A stretch of 42,853 bases of DNA from assembly GCA_023433345.1 (NCBI GenBank), contig JAEZDA010000056.1, forward strand, positions 1-42,853. Direction: 5' to 3'. Below the pieces are notes generated by a model. The model ran no database searches. It was not told where the DNA came from and saw only the letters and a program-made list of their open reading frames with translations. Shown in pieces: positions 26,562 through 34,601 of this stretch. Source of the stretch: Bacteroidota bacterium (lineage in GTDB: Bacteria > Bacteroidota > Bacteroidia > Chitinophagales > Chitinophagaceae). Numbering within the stretch: the stretch's first letter is position 1; each line of letters opens with the position of its first letter. A program made the translations under genes and the position numbers.

Positions 26562-27077
26562 ATGGAAAAGACCACAAGGCCTTTAGAAAGGGAGCATGCC
26601 GGTAAGAAGGGATTCTTTGATGTATTTTCTGCGAAAGTTACAAGGGCTGTGGGTAGCACTGCCGCATTTACCACAGCATTTCTTGTAGTGCTCGTGTGGG
26701 CAGTATCCGGGCCCGTGTTCGGCTTTTCGGAAACCTGGCAGCTCGTTATCAATACGGGTACAACGATCGTTACCTTTCTGATGGTGTTTCTCATTCAGAA
26801 GTCGCAGAATAAAGACTCACTTGCCATCCAGTTGAAGTTGAATGAATTGATCGCTTCTCACGAGTATGCAAGCAACCGCTTAATAAACATTGAGGATATC
26901 ACAGAAGAGGAGCTCAGAACCATTCGGCGGTTTTATGAAAAACTGAGTCAGTATGCGCAGAATGAAACCTCTCTACATGAAACTCATTCCTTAGATGAGG
27001 CCGAAGATCTGCACTTTTACAAGGCGGGAAAACACAAAGACCGCAGATCGCCGAAAAGGCAGAACCCAAATAAGTAA
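26562..27077 (+). CDS. Low-affinity iron permease-like membrane protein
   Basis: A 171-residue protein. The N-terminus FFDVFSAKVTRAVGSTAAF, two membrane helices (about residues 35-53 and 62-80, TAFLVVLVWAVSGPVFGF and INTGTTIVTFLMVFLIQ), the NKDSLAIQLKLNELIA segment and a cytoplasmic helical tail match the low-affinity iron permease (Fet4-like) family as annotated in bacteria. Bacterial members are half the size of fungal Fet4 and their transport role is unproven. The C-terminus is very basic (KHKDRRSPKRQNPNK). Confidence 0.75.
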   Translation: MEKTTRPLEREHAGKKGFFDVFSAKVTRAVGSTAAFTTAFLVVLVWAVSGPVFGFSETWQLVINTGTTIVTFLMVFLIQKSQNKDSLAIQLKLNELIASHEYASNRLINIEDITEEELRTIRRFYEKLSQYAQNETSLHETHSLDEAEDLHFYKAGKHKDRRSPKRQNPNK

Positions 27078-27115
27078 AAAAGACATGATTGTGTCTCTGT
27101 AAATAAAAATAATCC

Positions 27116-27123
27116 TATTTTTG
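27116..27123 (+). promoter_or_regulatory. -7 promoter element for tRNA-Phe
   Basis: TATTTTTG matches TAnnTTTG, 25 bases upstream of the mature tRNA 5' end. No TTTG at the ideal -33 distance. Confidence 0.4.
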
Positions 27124-27148
27124 CTGCCCATGTAAATAACCTGGTTCT

Positions 27149-27221
27149 GGTGCGGTAGCTCAGTCGGTAGAGCAAAGGACTGAAAATCCTTGTGTCGCCG
27201 GTTCGATCCCGGCCCACACCA
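27149..27221 (+). tRNA. tRNA-Phe (anticodon GAA)
   Basis: A 73-nucleotide cloverleaf. The acceptor stem GGTGCGG/CCACACC has one C-A mismatch. The D arm is GCTCAGTCGGTAGAGC, and the anticodon arm GGACTGAAAATCC places GAA in the loop. The T arm is CCGGTTCGATCCCGG and the discriminator base is A. CCA is not encoded. A terminator follows directly. A decayed second copy starts 400 bases downstream. Confidence 0.93.
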
Positions 27222-27225
27222 CAAA

Positions 27226-27254
27226 AGTCTGTAGCGAGAGTTGCAGGCTTTTTT
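27226..27254 (+). terminator. Terminator of tRNA-Phe
   Basis: AGTCTGTAGC (27226-27235) pairs fully, with three G-U pairs, with GTTGCAGGCT (27240-27249) over a GAGA loop, followed by TTTTTT. It ends only 6 bases before the GIY-YIG ATG, so this gene needs its own start or read-through. Confidence 0.8.
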
Positions 27255-27260
27255 AATTTT

Positions 27261-27521
27261 ATGTGGTTTGTGTACATTTTATATTCTTCGGGTTGTAAGA
27301 GAACCTATACAGGTTTAACCGGAAACGTAGCCCGTCGTTTGTCAGAACACAATCAAGGTAAGATGGGTGGATATACGCAACGTTGTCGCCCCTGGGTGTT
27401 GATGCACGTGGAGGTTTTTGACGTTAAACCGGAGGCTGTAAAACGCGAGCAATACTTTAAGACTGGCCGCGGCAGAGAAGAGAAGCAAAAGTTGCTGGAG
27501 GTTTTTTTATCAGCGGGTTAA
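27261..27521 (+). CDS. Small GIY-YIG nuclease domain protein
   Basis: An 86-residue stand-alone GIY-YIG catalytic domain (UvrC N-terminal/URI type): WFVYILYSSGCKRTYTGLTGNVARRLSEHNQG with the Arg in RRLSEH, and the C-terminal Lys/Glu helix MHVEVFDVKPEAVKREQYFKTGRG with the conserved Glu. The active-site Tyr pair, Arg and Glu are all visible, so catalysis is possible. Start set at ATG 27261. It is enclosed between an intact and a decayed tRNA-Phe copy. Small GIY-YIG genes beside tRNAs are known to me from other Bacteroidota and suggest a homing-like element; the cellular role is unproven. Confidence 0.85.
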   Translation: MWFVYILYSSGCKRTYTGLTGNVARRLSEHNQGKMGGYTQRCRPWVLMHVEVFDVKPEAVKREQYFKTGRGREEKQKLLEVFLSAG

Positions 27522-27548
27522 GCTTCCGATTGAATCCAACAATTTAAT

Positions 27549-27656
27549 GGTGCGGTATCCGCCATTGGCGGAAAAGGACTGAAAATCCTGGAGCTTGTGC
27601 GCGCGGCGCATCGCCGGTGAAACTTGTCCGCAGCAGGCGGATCCCGGCCCACACCA
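27549..27656 (+). pseudogene. tRNA-Phe copy with hairpin inserts in its loops
   Basis: Compared with the intact tRNA at 27149, the acceptor halves (GGTGCGG, CCACACC), the anticodon arm with GAA, the TCGCCGG segment and the T-stem 3' half are identical. The D arm is replaced by the perfect hairpin TCCGCC-ATT-GGCGGA (27558-27572). The variable region is expanded and holds TGCGC-GCG-GCGCA (27598-27610). The T loop holds an insert with TCCGC-AGCAG-GCGGA (27627-27641). The latter two are each preceded by CTTGT. The product would be 108 rather than 73 nucleotides and lacks D and T loop identity bases, so it should not fold as a normal tRNA. A strong terminator follows. Confidence 0.8.
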
Positions 27657-27660
27657 CTTG

Positions 27661-27682
27661 AAGAGCCCTCAGGGCTCTTTTT
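27661..27682 (+). terminator. Terminator after the tRNA-Phe copy
   Basis: AAGAGCCC and GGGCTCTT form an eight-base stem with a three-base loop (27661-27679) and run into TTTTT. It is five bases past the decayed tRNA, where a tRNA terminator would be, so the copy probably sat in its original place. The rest of the gap to 27864 shows no gene. Confidence 0.8.
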
Positions 27683-27864
27683 GTTTTGGGTACACCCGAA
27701 TTCTATATTAATGATTTCCGGCCAATATAGGGGAAGGTTCCGGCCATACCTGTAAAGGGTTACAGAAAGGTCTGAAATTTTTTTCAGAGGGCCACCAAAT
27801 TCTACCGAAGCTCAAAGATGAAACTAAAGCCAGGCAGATTAAACAGCCTCACGGCTAACAACAT

Positions 27865-29058
27865 CTACTTAAAACTGGTGAAATATTCAATCGTTTCATT
27901 AAATACCTTTTCTGGTAAGTTGATCTTTTGTAAAATTATTGCGCGCTGCTCCGGCGGCATTTTGTAAAAAAAGGAAGAAAGGTTCCTTGCCTCGTATCCC
28001 GGAGCATCCTTGATGTGATCGTGAATAGCAACTATATCATCAACCGAAAAAATAGATTGAGTGGGCGCTTTATAACCAGTGTATTTGTGGTTTCTAAATT
28101 TATTACCCATCCTTAACACAAAGTATCTTGCAGCGCTGCTGTCAGACAATAAGGTTACCATCGCTATCTCCCTGGCTTTCGTGAAGTCCTTCTTTTTTAA
28201 CGCTTCTTCAAACAAAGGTTGGAAGGGTGGAGCTTCATTGTAGCCAACAGCCATGCCAACAAACTTATCTTCTGCAAGCACCATCTGTGGCATTTCGGTA
28301 TACAGGGTTTGGAGATATCCCAGCAATTGTTTTCTTTCCTTAATTGAATATTGAAAACGCGCTTTGTGCGCATACAGCGCAGGAAAAGCCCTGGCCATTA
28401 AAATCACCTGGCGCTTTTCGGGAAATCGCTGCTCAATGCGATCCATCGCTGTAAGTGCTGATAATGGTGCATACCGGAAATCCATTACATAGTCCATCAA
28501 TTGTTCAAAAGTACCCGCGGAAACTTCCTTCTGAAAAACTGAAAAAGCAGTTCCTGCATTCAATATATTTTGGTTGGGTTGAAACACAACCTCGTATCCT
28601 TTGTTGGTGTTAACTACTTTATATAAAGATCGGGAGAGGAACAATGCCTCGGTTTCATTCAAACCTTCTTCCATGAATCTCATTCCGAAAGGTTTTGCCA
28701 TATCCCAATGTTTGAGGCCAGCAATATCTTCCGAGTCCATCCCGTATTTCGCAGCAATTTGTTCATAATAACCCTGAGGAGCTGATTTTTTTATCTCTTC
28801 TTCTTTTTTCTGCGGATCAACCGATCTCGCTGCATTCTTTCTCCGAAGCGAAAAGTATTCTTCTAATGTCATTGGATCGGTCACATTGGTTTTCGTAACC
28901 GTTGAATTGGTAGAAGCAGAAGAACTTACCGGGCGGCTTGCCCTCCACTGCGCTTCCCTGATGGCCATTTCGTTAGGCTTGTGGTAGGCATCACCGTATT
29001 GGCTGAAGGCAGAATTGCTGGCAAAAGCAAATTGCAGAAATAAAAATGTTTTCCTCAT
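27865..29058 (-). CDS. Hypothetical secreted protein
   Basis: A 397-residue protein with a signal peptide (MRKTFLFLQFAFASNSAFSQ, cleavage after about residue 19). The mature part is largely helical, with a Ser/Thr linker near 45-65 and a segment MTLEEYFSLRRKNAARS. I recognise no family. It contains no membrane segment, Cys pairs or catalytic motif that I can name. Start placed at ATG 29058, which gives a clean signal peptide; an upstream in-frame extension is also hydrophobic but lengthens the N-region oddly. It is divergent from the gene at 29396. Confidence 0.65.
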   Translation of the reverse strand: MRKTFLFLQFAFASNSAFSQYGDAYHKPNEMAIREAQWRASRPVSSSASTNSTVTKTNVTDPMTLEEYFSLRRKNAARSVDPQKKEEEIKKSAPQGYYEQIAAKYGMDSEDIAGLKHWDMAKPFGMRFMEEGLNETEALFLSRSLYKVVNTNKGYEVVFQPNQNILNAGTAFSVFQKEVSAGTFEQLMDYVMDFRYAPLSALTAMDRIEQRFPEKRQVILMARAFPALYAHKARFQYSIKERKQLLGYLQTLYTEMPQMVLAEDKFVGMAVGYNEAPPFQPLFEEALKKKDFTKAREIAMVTLLSDSSAARYFVLRMGNKFRNHKYTGYKAPTQSIFSVDDIVAIHDHIKDAPGYEARNLSSFFYKMPPEQRAIILQKINLPEKVFNETIEYFTSFK

Positions 29059-29282
29059 GGTCGCAAAAAATTTAGCCAAAATAAGAAAAGAAATCTTTCG
29101 AATATATACCGTGCAGAGGGTAGTGCACATTGGAGATTTATTAATGCCATGAAAAATGTAAATTCACGAACGGTGCAAAACGATGAAGTGTCCTCGCCTG
29201 AAATAGCGTGCGGGATTTTTTTCAAATAATTTGTACGTCATCATTCCTTCTTTGTGATGTGCAGTCCCGCTTTCCGCTGTAT

Positions 29283-29302
29283 CCCCGATGCATGCATCGG
29301 GG
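29283..29302. repeat. Perfect 20-base intergenic palindrome
   Basis: CCCCGATGCATGCATCGGGG in the 337-base gap 29059-29395, which otherwise shows no gene. It is 94 bases before the next ATG and has no T-run, so it is not a simple terminator. It resembles palindromic repeats scattered in Bacteroidota genomes or an operator. Confidence 0.6.
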
Positions 29303-29395
29303 GATGCCGCTTCAATCGGGCGTAGGTTTCATGTTCCACGTTTTCGCAACAAAAAGGGTTTAAAATTTTCAACACATCACTCTTATCAAAACAGC

Positions 29396-29986
29396 ATGTC
29401 TAAAAAGAAAAACCATCGTCATAACAAACACAAAGAGTATTTAAAGTATAGTGGTGCTGCTATGATAACCTCGCTTTGTGAAAGCTGCAGGAAGCTTGGA
29501 TATTGCAGGGAAGGCCGAATAAACCTCTTGATGGAGAAGCCCATTGAACCACGATGGGAAAAGGCGTTGACGCGGCCGGTTAATTTCAACCTGAAATACT
29601 ACTGTGCAAAAATTCCCTTGCGTGTGCCCGAAGGAACCACATTGAATGAATTCGGAAGAAAGCATCTCCAAATCGCATACGATGCCTTCCACCAGGATGA
29701 TTTTGAAACCGCACTTCTTAATTACAAATGCATAGATCATGGCGGAGCATATAATAACCAGCCTGATTATTTCTTAGCCCTTACCTTCTTTTTGCTCGGA
29801 AACTATGAAAACGCTGTGGCGCATATGCAGGCCTGCATAGATAATACGTATTTTGCCACGGAAGATTTCACTCCCTTTTTGGAAGAATGTGAAAGAAGAT
29901 TCAGGGTGCAAACCCAGGTTAAAACCTCAGCCTGTCAAACGATGGCCAAGGCATGCAAACCAGGGTTAATTACCGTACTCACATAA
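29396..29986 (+). CDS. Hypothetical protein with TPR-like C-terminus
   Basis: A 196-residue soluble protein. The N-terminus is very basic (MSKKKNHRHNKHKEYLKYS), followed by a Cys-rich turn (CESCRKLGYC, about residues 23-32) that may bind metal. Residues about 95-170 have two helical pairs like tetratricopeptide repeats (FGRKHLQIAYDAFHQDDFETALLNYKCI and PDYFLALTFFLLGNYENAVAHMQACI). I do not recognise the whole. Start set at ATG 29396; an upstream in-frame extension runs through the palindrome and is not protein-like. The 3' end overlaps recQ by 21 bases, convergent. Confidence 0.6.
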   Translation: MSKKKNHRHNKHKEYLKYSGAAMITSLCESCRKLGYCREGRINLLMEKPIEPRWEKALTRPVNFNLKYYCAKIPLRVPEGTTLNEFGRKHLQIAYDAFHQDDFETALLNYKCIDHGGAYNNQPDYFLALTFFLLGNYENAVAHMQACIDNTYFATEDFTPFLEECERRFRVQTQVKTSACQTMAKACKPGLITVLT

Positions 29987-32215
29987 AAATTTGATGCGCA
30001 TTAATTTTAATTGCTCCCAGTTGAAATTACTTTCGGAAAGTTCTTCCTGCGCAACCTGCAGGCTGGATGTTTGGCAACCTTTAAAGTAATCTATGATCTC
30101 TTCCTGCTCATATTCATCCACCATTTCCTCAATAGCATAATTTAAATTAAGTTTGGTGCCGCTTGCTACAATGGTTTCCATTTCTTCAAGCAATTCATCT
30201 ATCCTGAGCTCTTTGGTTTTTGCGATCGTTTCGAGAGGAATTTTTTTATCTACATTTTGGATGATGAAGATCTTATTGTTCTTTCTGTTTGCCACGCTTT
30301 TCATCACGAAGTCGTCAGGGCGCACAATATCATTTTCTTCCACATAAGCCTTTATCATTTCGAGAAATGGCTTTCCGTACCGCAGCGCTTTGCCCTTGCT
30401 TACACCGGAGATTTTCTCCAGCTCAGCCATCGTTGTAGGATACATCGTTGCCATATCCTCAAGAGAGCTCTCAAGAAATATCACGAAAGGCGGTAGTTTT
30501 TTCTCTGATGATACTTTCTTACGAAGCGCTTTCAGGTCTTCCAGCAATTTTTCATCAGCAGCACCAACTGCCGCTTCAGCGGCCATCGTTTCTTCATCAT
30601 CTGCATCAGCGCCTTCAAACAAATTGTTCAGTACTATCTTAAAGGAAGCCGGCTTCTTTATAAAGGATTCACTTTTTTTAGTGAACTTCAAAACACCATA
30701 TTCCTGTATGTCTTTTTCAAGCAACCCGTGTAACAGCATTTGCCTGATAAGGCTGCTCCAAAAATGAACTTCCTGGTCATTTCCTGAACCGAAAACATCA
30801 AGGGCATCATGCCTGTACATCTGCACCTGCGGCGTTACCTTGCCGGTAAGGATATGAATTAAATATTCAATAGTGAATTGTTCCCCCAGGGCACGGATCG
30901 TTTTTAAAACGGTTACCGCTTCATTCTTTGCTTCAATTTTTTCCTTCGGGTGAAGACAGTTATCACAATGCCCACAACTTTTCTTATCATCGAAATCTTC
31001 TCCAAAATAATAGAGCAATGTTTTTCTTCTGCACACACTGCTTTCTGCATAGGAAACTGTTTCATTTATCAGCTGGGCCCCCACCTCCCTTTCGCTCAGT
31101 GGCTTGTCTTTCATAAAATGCTCCAGCTTGGCCACATCTTTATGAGAATAATAAAGAATGCACTTTCCTTCCAAACCATCACGGCCCGCTCTCCCGGTTT
31201 CCTGGTAATAATTCTCTATTGATTTGGGAATGTTATAATGAATCACAAACCGCACGTCGGGCTTATCTATTCCCATTCCAAAAGCAATGGTGGCAACGAT
31301 CACCTGCACGTCTTCATTCAGAAATTCGTCCTGCCGCTTAGCCCGGAGCTTTGCATCAAGCCCAGCATGATAAGCGACAGATTTTATTCCATTGGCAACG
31401 AGCATGGAAGCAAGTTCTTCCGTCGTTTTGCGGTTAAGGGTATAAATGATCCCGCTTTTATTTTTATGGGACTGTATAAAACGAACGATGCTCTTATTTG
31501 TATCATCAAGTTTTATTTTAGGCAACACTTCATAATGAAGGTTTGGCCTGTTAAAAGAAGAGATAAATATCTCGGGATCCCGCAGACTAAGATTCTTAAC
31601 GATATCACTTTGAACTTTTGGGGTAGCCGTAGCCGTTAGTGCGATTATCGGTGCGTTGCCATTGATGCTTTCCATCATTTCCTTCAGCCTTCTGTATTCA
31701 GGCCGGAAATCGTGCCCCCATTCTGATATACAATGAGCTTCATCCACAGCAAAGAAGGAAATTTCGAGAGAACGGAAAAATTCGATATTATCTTCCCTGT
31801 TAAGGGTTTCCGGGGCCACGTACAGCATCTTTGTGTGGCCTGAGGAGAGGTCGCTCCTCACTATTTTTTGCTGCCCCTTGTTCAAACTGCTGTTTAAAAA
31901 ATGCGCCACATGATCTTTACTGCTGTAACTTCTTACCAGGTCAACCTGGTTCTTCATTAAGGCAATTAGCGGGGAAACGATAATAGCCACCCCGGGGAGT
32001 ATCATCGCGGGCAATTGGTAGCAAAGACTTTTTCCTCCGCCCGTTGGCATGATCACAAATGTATCCCGGCCATTAAGCAAGTTATTGATGACGGCTTCCT
32101 GCGGCCCTTTGAATTTTGTGAATCCAAAATATTGTTCAAGTGGTGTAAGAAGGTCGCGACCTGCGGAGGATAGTTTAGGTTGGTTTTTTTTATTGGAAGT
32201 TTTGGTAACAGGCAT
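29966..32215 (-). CDS. recQ: ATP-dependent DNA helicase RecQ
   Basis: A 749-residue 3'-5' DNA helicase of recombination and fork repair. The Walker A motif MPTGGGKSLCYQLP, the DEAH box FAVDEAHCISEWGHDFRPEYRRL and motif VI YYQETGRAGRDG are present. The RecQ zinc site is CRRKTLLYYFGEDF then CGHCDNC. Winged-helix (RQC) and HRDC regions follow (about 585-655, SLEDMATMYPTTMAELEKISGVSKGKALRYG). About 90 extra residues follow the HRDC, including an acidic stretch, similar to the Bacteroidota long RecQ form. Start set at ATG 32215; the in-frame TTG at 32245 is less likely. It is divergent from kdsD. Confidence 0.94.
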   Translation of the reverse strand: MPVTKTSNKKNQPKLSSAGRDLLTPLEQYFGFTKFKGPQEAVINNLLNGRDTFVIMPTGGGKSLCYQLPAMILPGVAIIVSPLIALMKNQVDLVRSYSSKDHVAHFLNSSLNKGQQKIVRSDLSSGHTKMLYVAPETLNREDNIEFFRSLEISFFAVDEAHCISEWGHDFRPEYRRLKEMMESINGNAPIIALTATATPKVQSDIVKNLSLRDPEIFISSFNRPNLHYEVLPKIKLDDTNKSIVRFIQSHKNKSGIIYTLNRKTTEELASMLVANGIKSVAYHAGLDAKLRAKRQDEFLNEDVQVIVATIAFGMGIDKPDVRFVIHYNIPKSIENYYQETGRAGRDGLEGKCILYYSHKDVAKLEHFMKDKPLSEREVGAQLINETVSYAESSVCRRKTLLYYFGEDFDDKKSCGHCDNCLHPKEKIEAKNEAVTVLKTIRALGEQFTIEYLIHILTGKVTPQVQMYRHDALDVFGSGNDQEVHFWSSLIRQMLLHGLLEKDIQEYGVLKFTKKSESFIKKPASFKIVLNNLFEGADADDEETMAAEAAVGAADEKLLEDLKALRKKVSSEKKLPPFVIFLESSLEDMATMYPTTMAELEKISGVSKGKALRYGKPFLEMIKAYVEENDIVRPDDFVMKSVANRKNNKIFIIQNVDKKIPLETIAKTKELRIDELLEEMETIVASGTKLNLNYAIEEMVDEYEQEEIIDYFKGCQTSSLQVAQEELSESNFNWEQLKLMRIKFLCEYGN

Positions 32216-32434
32216 AAAGGTTTTTTTCTGTGGCAAACCGGTCAACGATTTAGTGGTAAGCCCTGTTTTTCAAGGGCAGCGAAGTTAACCATAAACCACG
32301 GTTTAACATATTTGAAACTGAATTTTAAATTCTTATTAAGATAATCATTTTTCAGGGTATTCTTCTGTTCATATTCACTGTTGAAATTCAGCACCTTTGA
32401 TTAATTCCTTCAATTAAATTAGCTTGCAAACCAC

Positions 32435-33397
32435 ATGAACAAAGACAGCATACTGCCCACCGCCCTCCGAGCGATAAGCCTGCAGGCAGAATCTGTCAAG
32501 GCTTTGGAAAAATCAATAGACAAAGATTTTGCTGCTGCGGTAGAGCGCATAGCAATGTGCAAGGGTAGGCTTGTGATAAGCGGTATCGGTAAGTCCGCCA
32601 TCATAGCGCAAAAGATCGTGGCCACGATGAACAGTACCGGCACGCCGGCTTTGTTTATGCATGCTGCAGATGCCATCCACGGCGATCTTGGCATGATCCA
32701 GCAGGAAGATATTGTGCTGATAATCAGCAAAAGTGGTGACAGTCCGGAGATAAAGGTATTAGTGCCGCTTGTGAAGAACTTTGGAAATTTCCTCATCGGT
32801 ATGGTGGGAAATATGAATTCCTACCTCGCCCAGCATGCACACCTGGTGCTTAATACCACAGTAACTCAGGAGGCCTGCCCTAATAATCTTGCCCCAACCA
32901 CCAGTACAACCGCCCAAATGGTAATGGGAGACGCTCTGGCAATTTGCCTGATGGAGCTAAAGGGTTTCAACAGCGACCACTTTGCAAAATTTCACCCTGG
33001 CGGAACCCTGGGCAAGAAGCTTTACATCCGGGTTTCAGATATTGCCGGCGCACAAAAACCGGTGGTGGATCTAAACGCATCGATAAGGGAGGTGATCGTG
33101 GAGATAACACGCAATCGTCTTGGGGCGGTTGCCGTGCAAAACGAAAGTGGTAAAGTAACCGGGATCATTACCGATGGCGATCTGCGTCGGATGCTGGAAA
33201 CAGGCGCTTCCGTGAATGAACTTAAGGCAGGTGATATAATGACCACCAATCCGAAAACGGTCGCGATCGACGACCTTGCCGTAACTGCGCTCGAGTTAAT
33301 GCGATCGCACAATATTAACCAGCTTTTGGTGTTAAGAGATGGAGTATACACGGGCGTGTTACATTTGCAGGACCTTGTGAGAGAAGGCATCATTTAA
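32435..33397 (+). CDS. kdsD: Arabinose-5-phosphate isomerase (KpsF/GutQ family)
   Basis: A 320-residue enzyme that converts ribulose-5-phosphate to arabinose-5-phosphate, the first step to Kdo of LPS. The N-terminal SIS domain (about residues 40-170) has VISGIGKSAIIAQK, HAADAIHGDLGMIQ and ISKSGDSPEI. The LAPTTSTTAQMVMGDALAI stretch follows. Two CBS domains make up the C-terminal half (residues about 205-320). It is followed after 17 bases by manC, so they are probably cotranscribed. kdsB lies 4.3 kb away on the other strand. Confidence 0.93.
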   Translation: MNKDSILPTALRAISLQAESVKALEKSIDKDFAAAVERIAMCKGRLVISGIGKSAIIAQKIVATMNSTGTPALFMHAADAIHGDLGMIQQEDIVLIISKSGDSPEIKVLVPLVKNFGNFLIGMVGNMNSYLAQHAHLVLNTTVTQEACPNNLAPTTSTTAQMVMGDALAICLMELKGFNSDHFAKFHPGGTLGKKLYIRVSDIAGAQKPVVDLNASIREVIVEITRNRLGAVAVQNESGKVTGIITDGDLRRMLETGASVNELKAGDIMTTNPKTVAIDDLAVTALELMRSHNINQLLVLRDGVYTGVLHLQDLVREGII

Positions 33398-33414
33398 ATA
33401 AGAATCAACAGAGG

Positions 33415-34497
33415 ATGAATAAAAATCATTACGTGGCCATTATGGCGGGAGGCATTGGAAGCCGGTTCTGGCCCATGAGCCGAACAGATTTTCCAAAACA
33501 GTTTCTTGATATTCTTAACACAGGTCAAACACTGATCCAGTCTACGTATAATCGCTTCGCTCAGTTCATTCCGAAAGAAAATATTTATGTTGTTACTTCA
33601 GCTTCATATAAAGACATTGTAAAAAAACAGCTACCTGAACTCGACCAGGAAAATATTCTTCTCGAACCGTCGAGAAAGAATACAGCACCATGTATAGCCT
33701 ACATCTCCTACAAGCTTCATGAGCTGAACCCTAATGCCAACCTGATCTGCGCACCGGCTGATCATCTTATCACCGACAACGACAATTTCAAGAATATTTG
33801 TAAAGACGCCCTGTATTTTACTTCACATATAAAGGCATTGATCACCCTTGGAATAAAGCCGACCAATCCCAATACCGGCTATGGCTACATCCAGTTCGAG
33901 CAATTTGCCGTAGGTGAGAATGTTTACAAGGTGAAAACCTTTACCGAGAAACCAGATAAGGATCTTGCAAAAGCTTTTGTTTCAAGCGGGGATTTTTTAT
34001 GGAACGCGGGCATATTTGTTTGGGAAGTAAAAAATATTATCAAGGCTTTTGAAAAGTTCCTCCCTGAAATGCATGAAGTATTTGATGCGGAGAAATCAAA
34101 ATTCAATTCAAAGAAAGAAGCAGCGGCCATAGAAAGGATATACCCGCAGTGTATAAATATCTCGATCGATTACGGGATTATGGAAAAGGCCGACAATGTT
34201 TTTGTGATACCCGCATCCTTCGGATGGAGCGATCTTGGTACCTGGAAGAGCGCTTATGAAACCATTGAAAAAGATTACCTCGGCAACGCAGTGGCGGGAA
34301 ATAACGTGATGGTGATAGACGCTACCAACAATATGATTCACGCAGATAATAAAAAACTTGTTGTGCTGCAAGGTCTGGATGAATTTGTGGTAGTTGATAC
34401 AAAAGATGTGTTGCTCATCTGCAAAAAAGAAAAGGAGCAGGAAATAAAGGAATACGTTGCAGAGATAAAAAGAAACAAGGGCGATAAATATCTATAG
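33415..34497 (+). CDS. manC: Mannose-1-phosphate guanylyltransferase
   Basis: A 360-residue nucleotidyltransferase forming GDP-mannose from mannose-1-phosphate and GTP. The N-terminus has the pyrophosphorylase signature AGGIGSRFWPMSRTDFPKQFLD. Further motifs are EPSRKNTAPCIAY, APADHLI, NPNTGYGYI and FTEKPD, then FLWNAGIFVW and the SFGWSDLGTW segment. It lacks the C-terminal cupin (isomerase) part of bifunctional ManC, whose stand-alone equivalent is at 24357. A short left-handed helix domain completes the end. It follows kdsD after 17 bases. Confidence 0.93.
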   Translation: MNKNHYVAIMAGGIGSRFWPMSRTDFPKQFLDILNTGQTLIQSTYNRFAQFIPKENIYVVTSASYKDIVKKQLPELDQENILLEPSRKNTAPCIAYISYKLHELNPNANLICAPADHLITDNDNFKNICKDALYFTSHIKALITLGIKPTNPNTGYGYIQFEQFAVGENVYKVKTFTEKPDKDLAKAFVSSGDFLWNAGIFVWEVKNIIKAFEKFLPEMHEVFDAEKSKFNSKKEAAAIERIYPQCINISIDYGIMEKADNVFVIPASFGWSDLGTWKSAYETIEKDYLGNAVAGNNVMVIDATNNMIHADNKKLVVLQGLDEFVVVDTKDVLLICKKEKEQEIKEYVAEIKRNKGDKYL

Positions 34498-34601
34498 TAC
34501 CGGCCATTATCTCACCGTGGGTAAGCACAATTCATAAACATCATTTCACTGTTGAATACCGGTGTCCGTCCCGAATTTTACAACGCATAGCTCAGCATAA
34601 A

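Noticed and set aside
29325..29345. Possible third parS site
   Set aside because: Only the left half (TGTTCCACGT) fits; the right half reads TTTCG, so the palindrome is broken.
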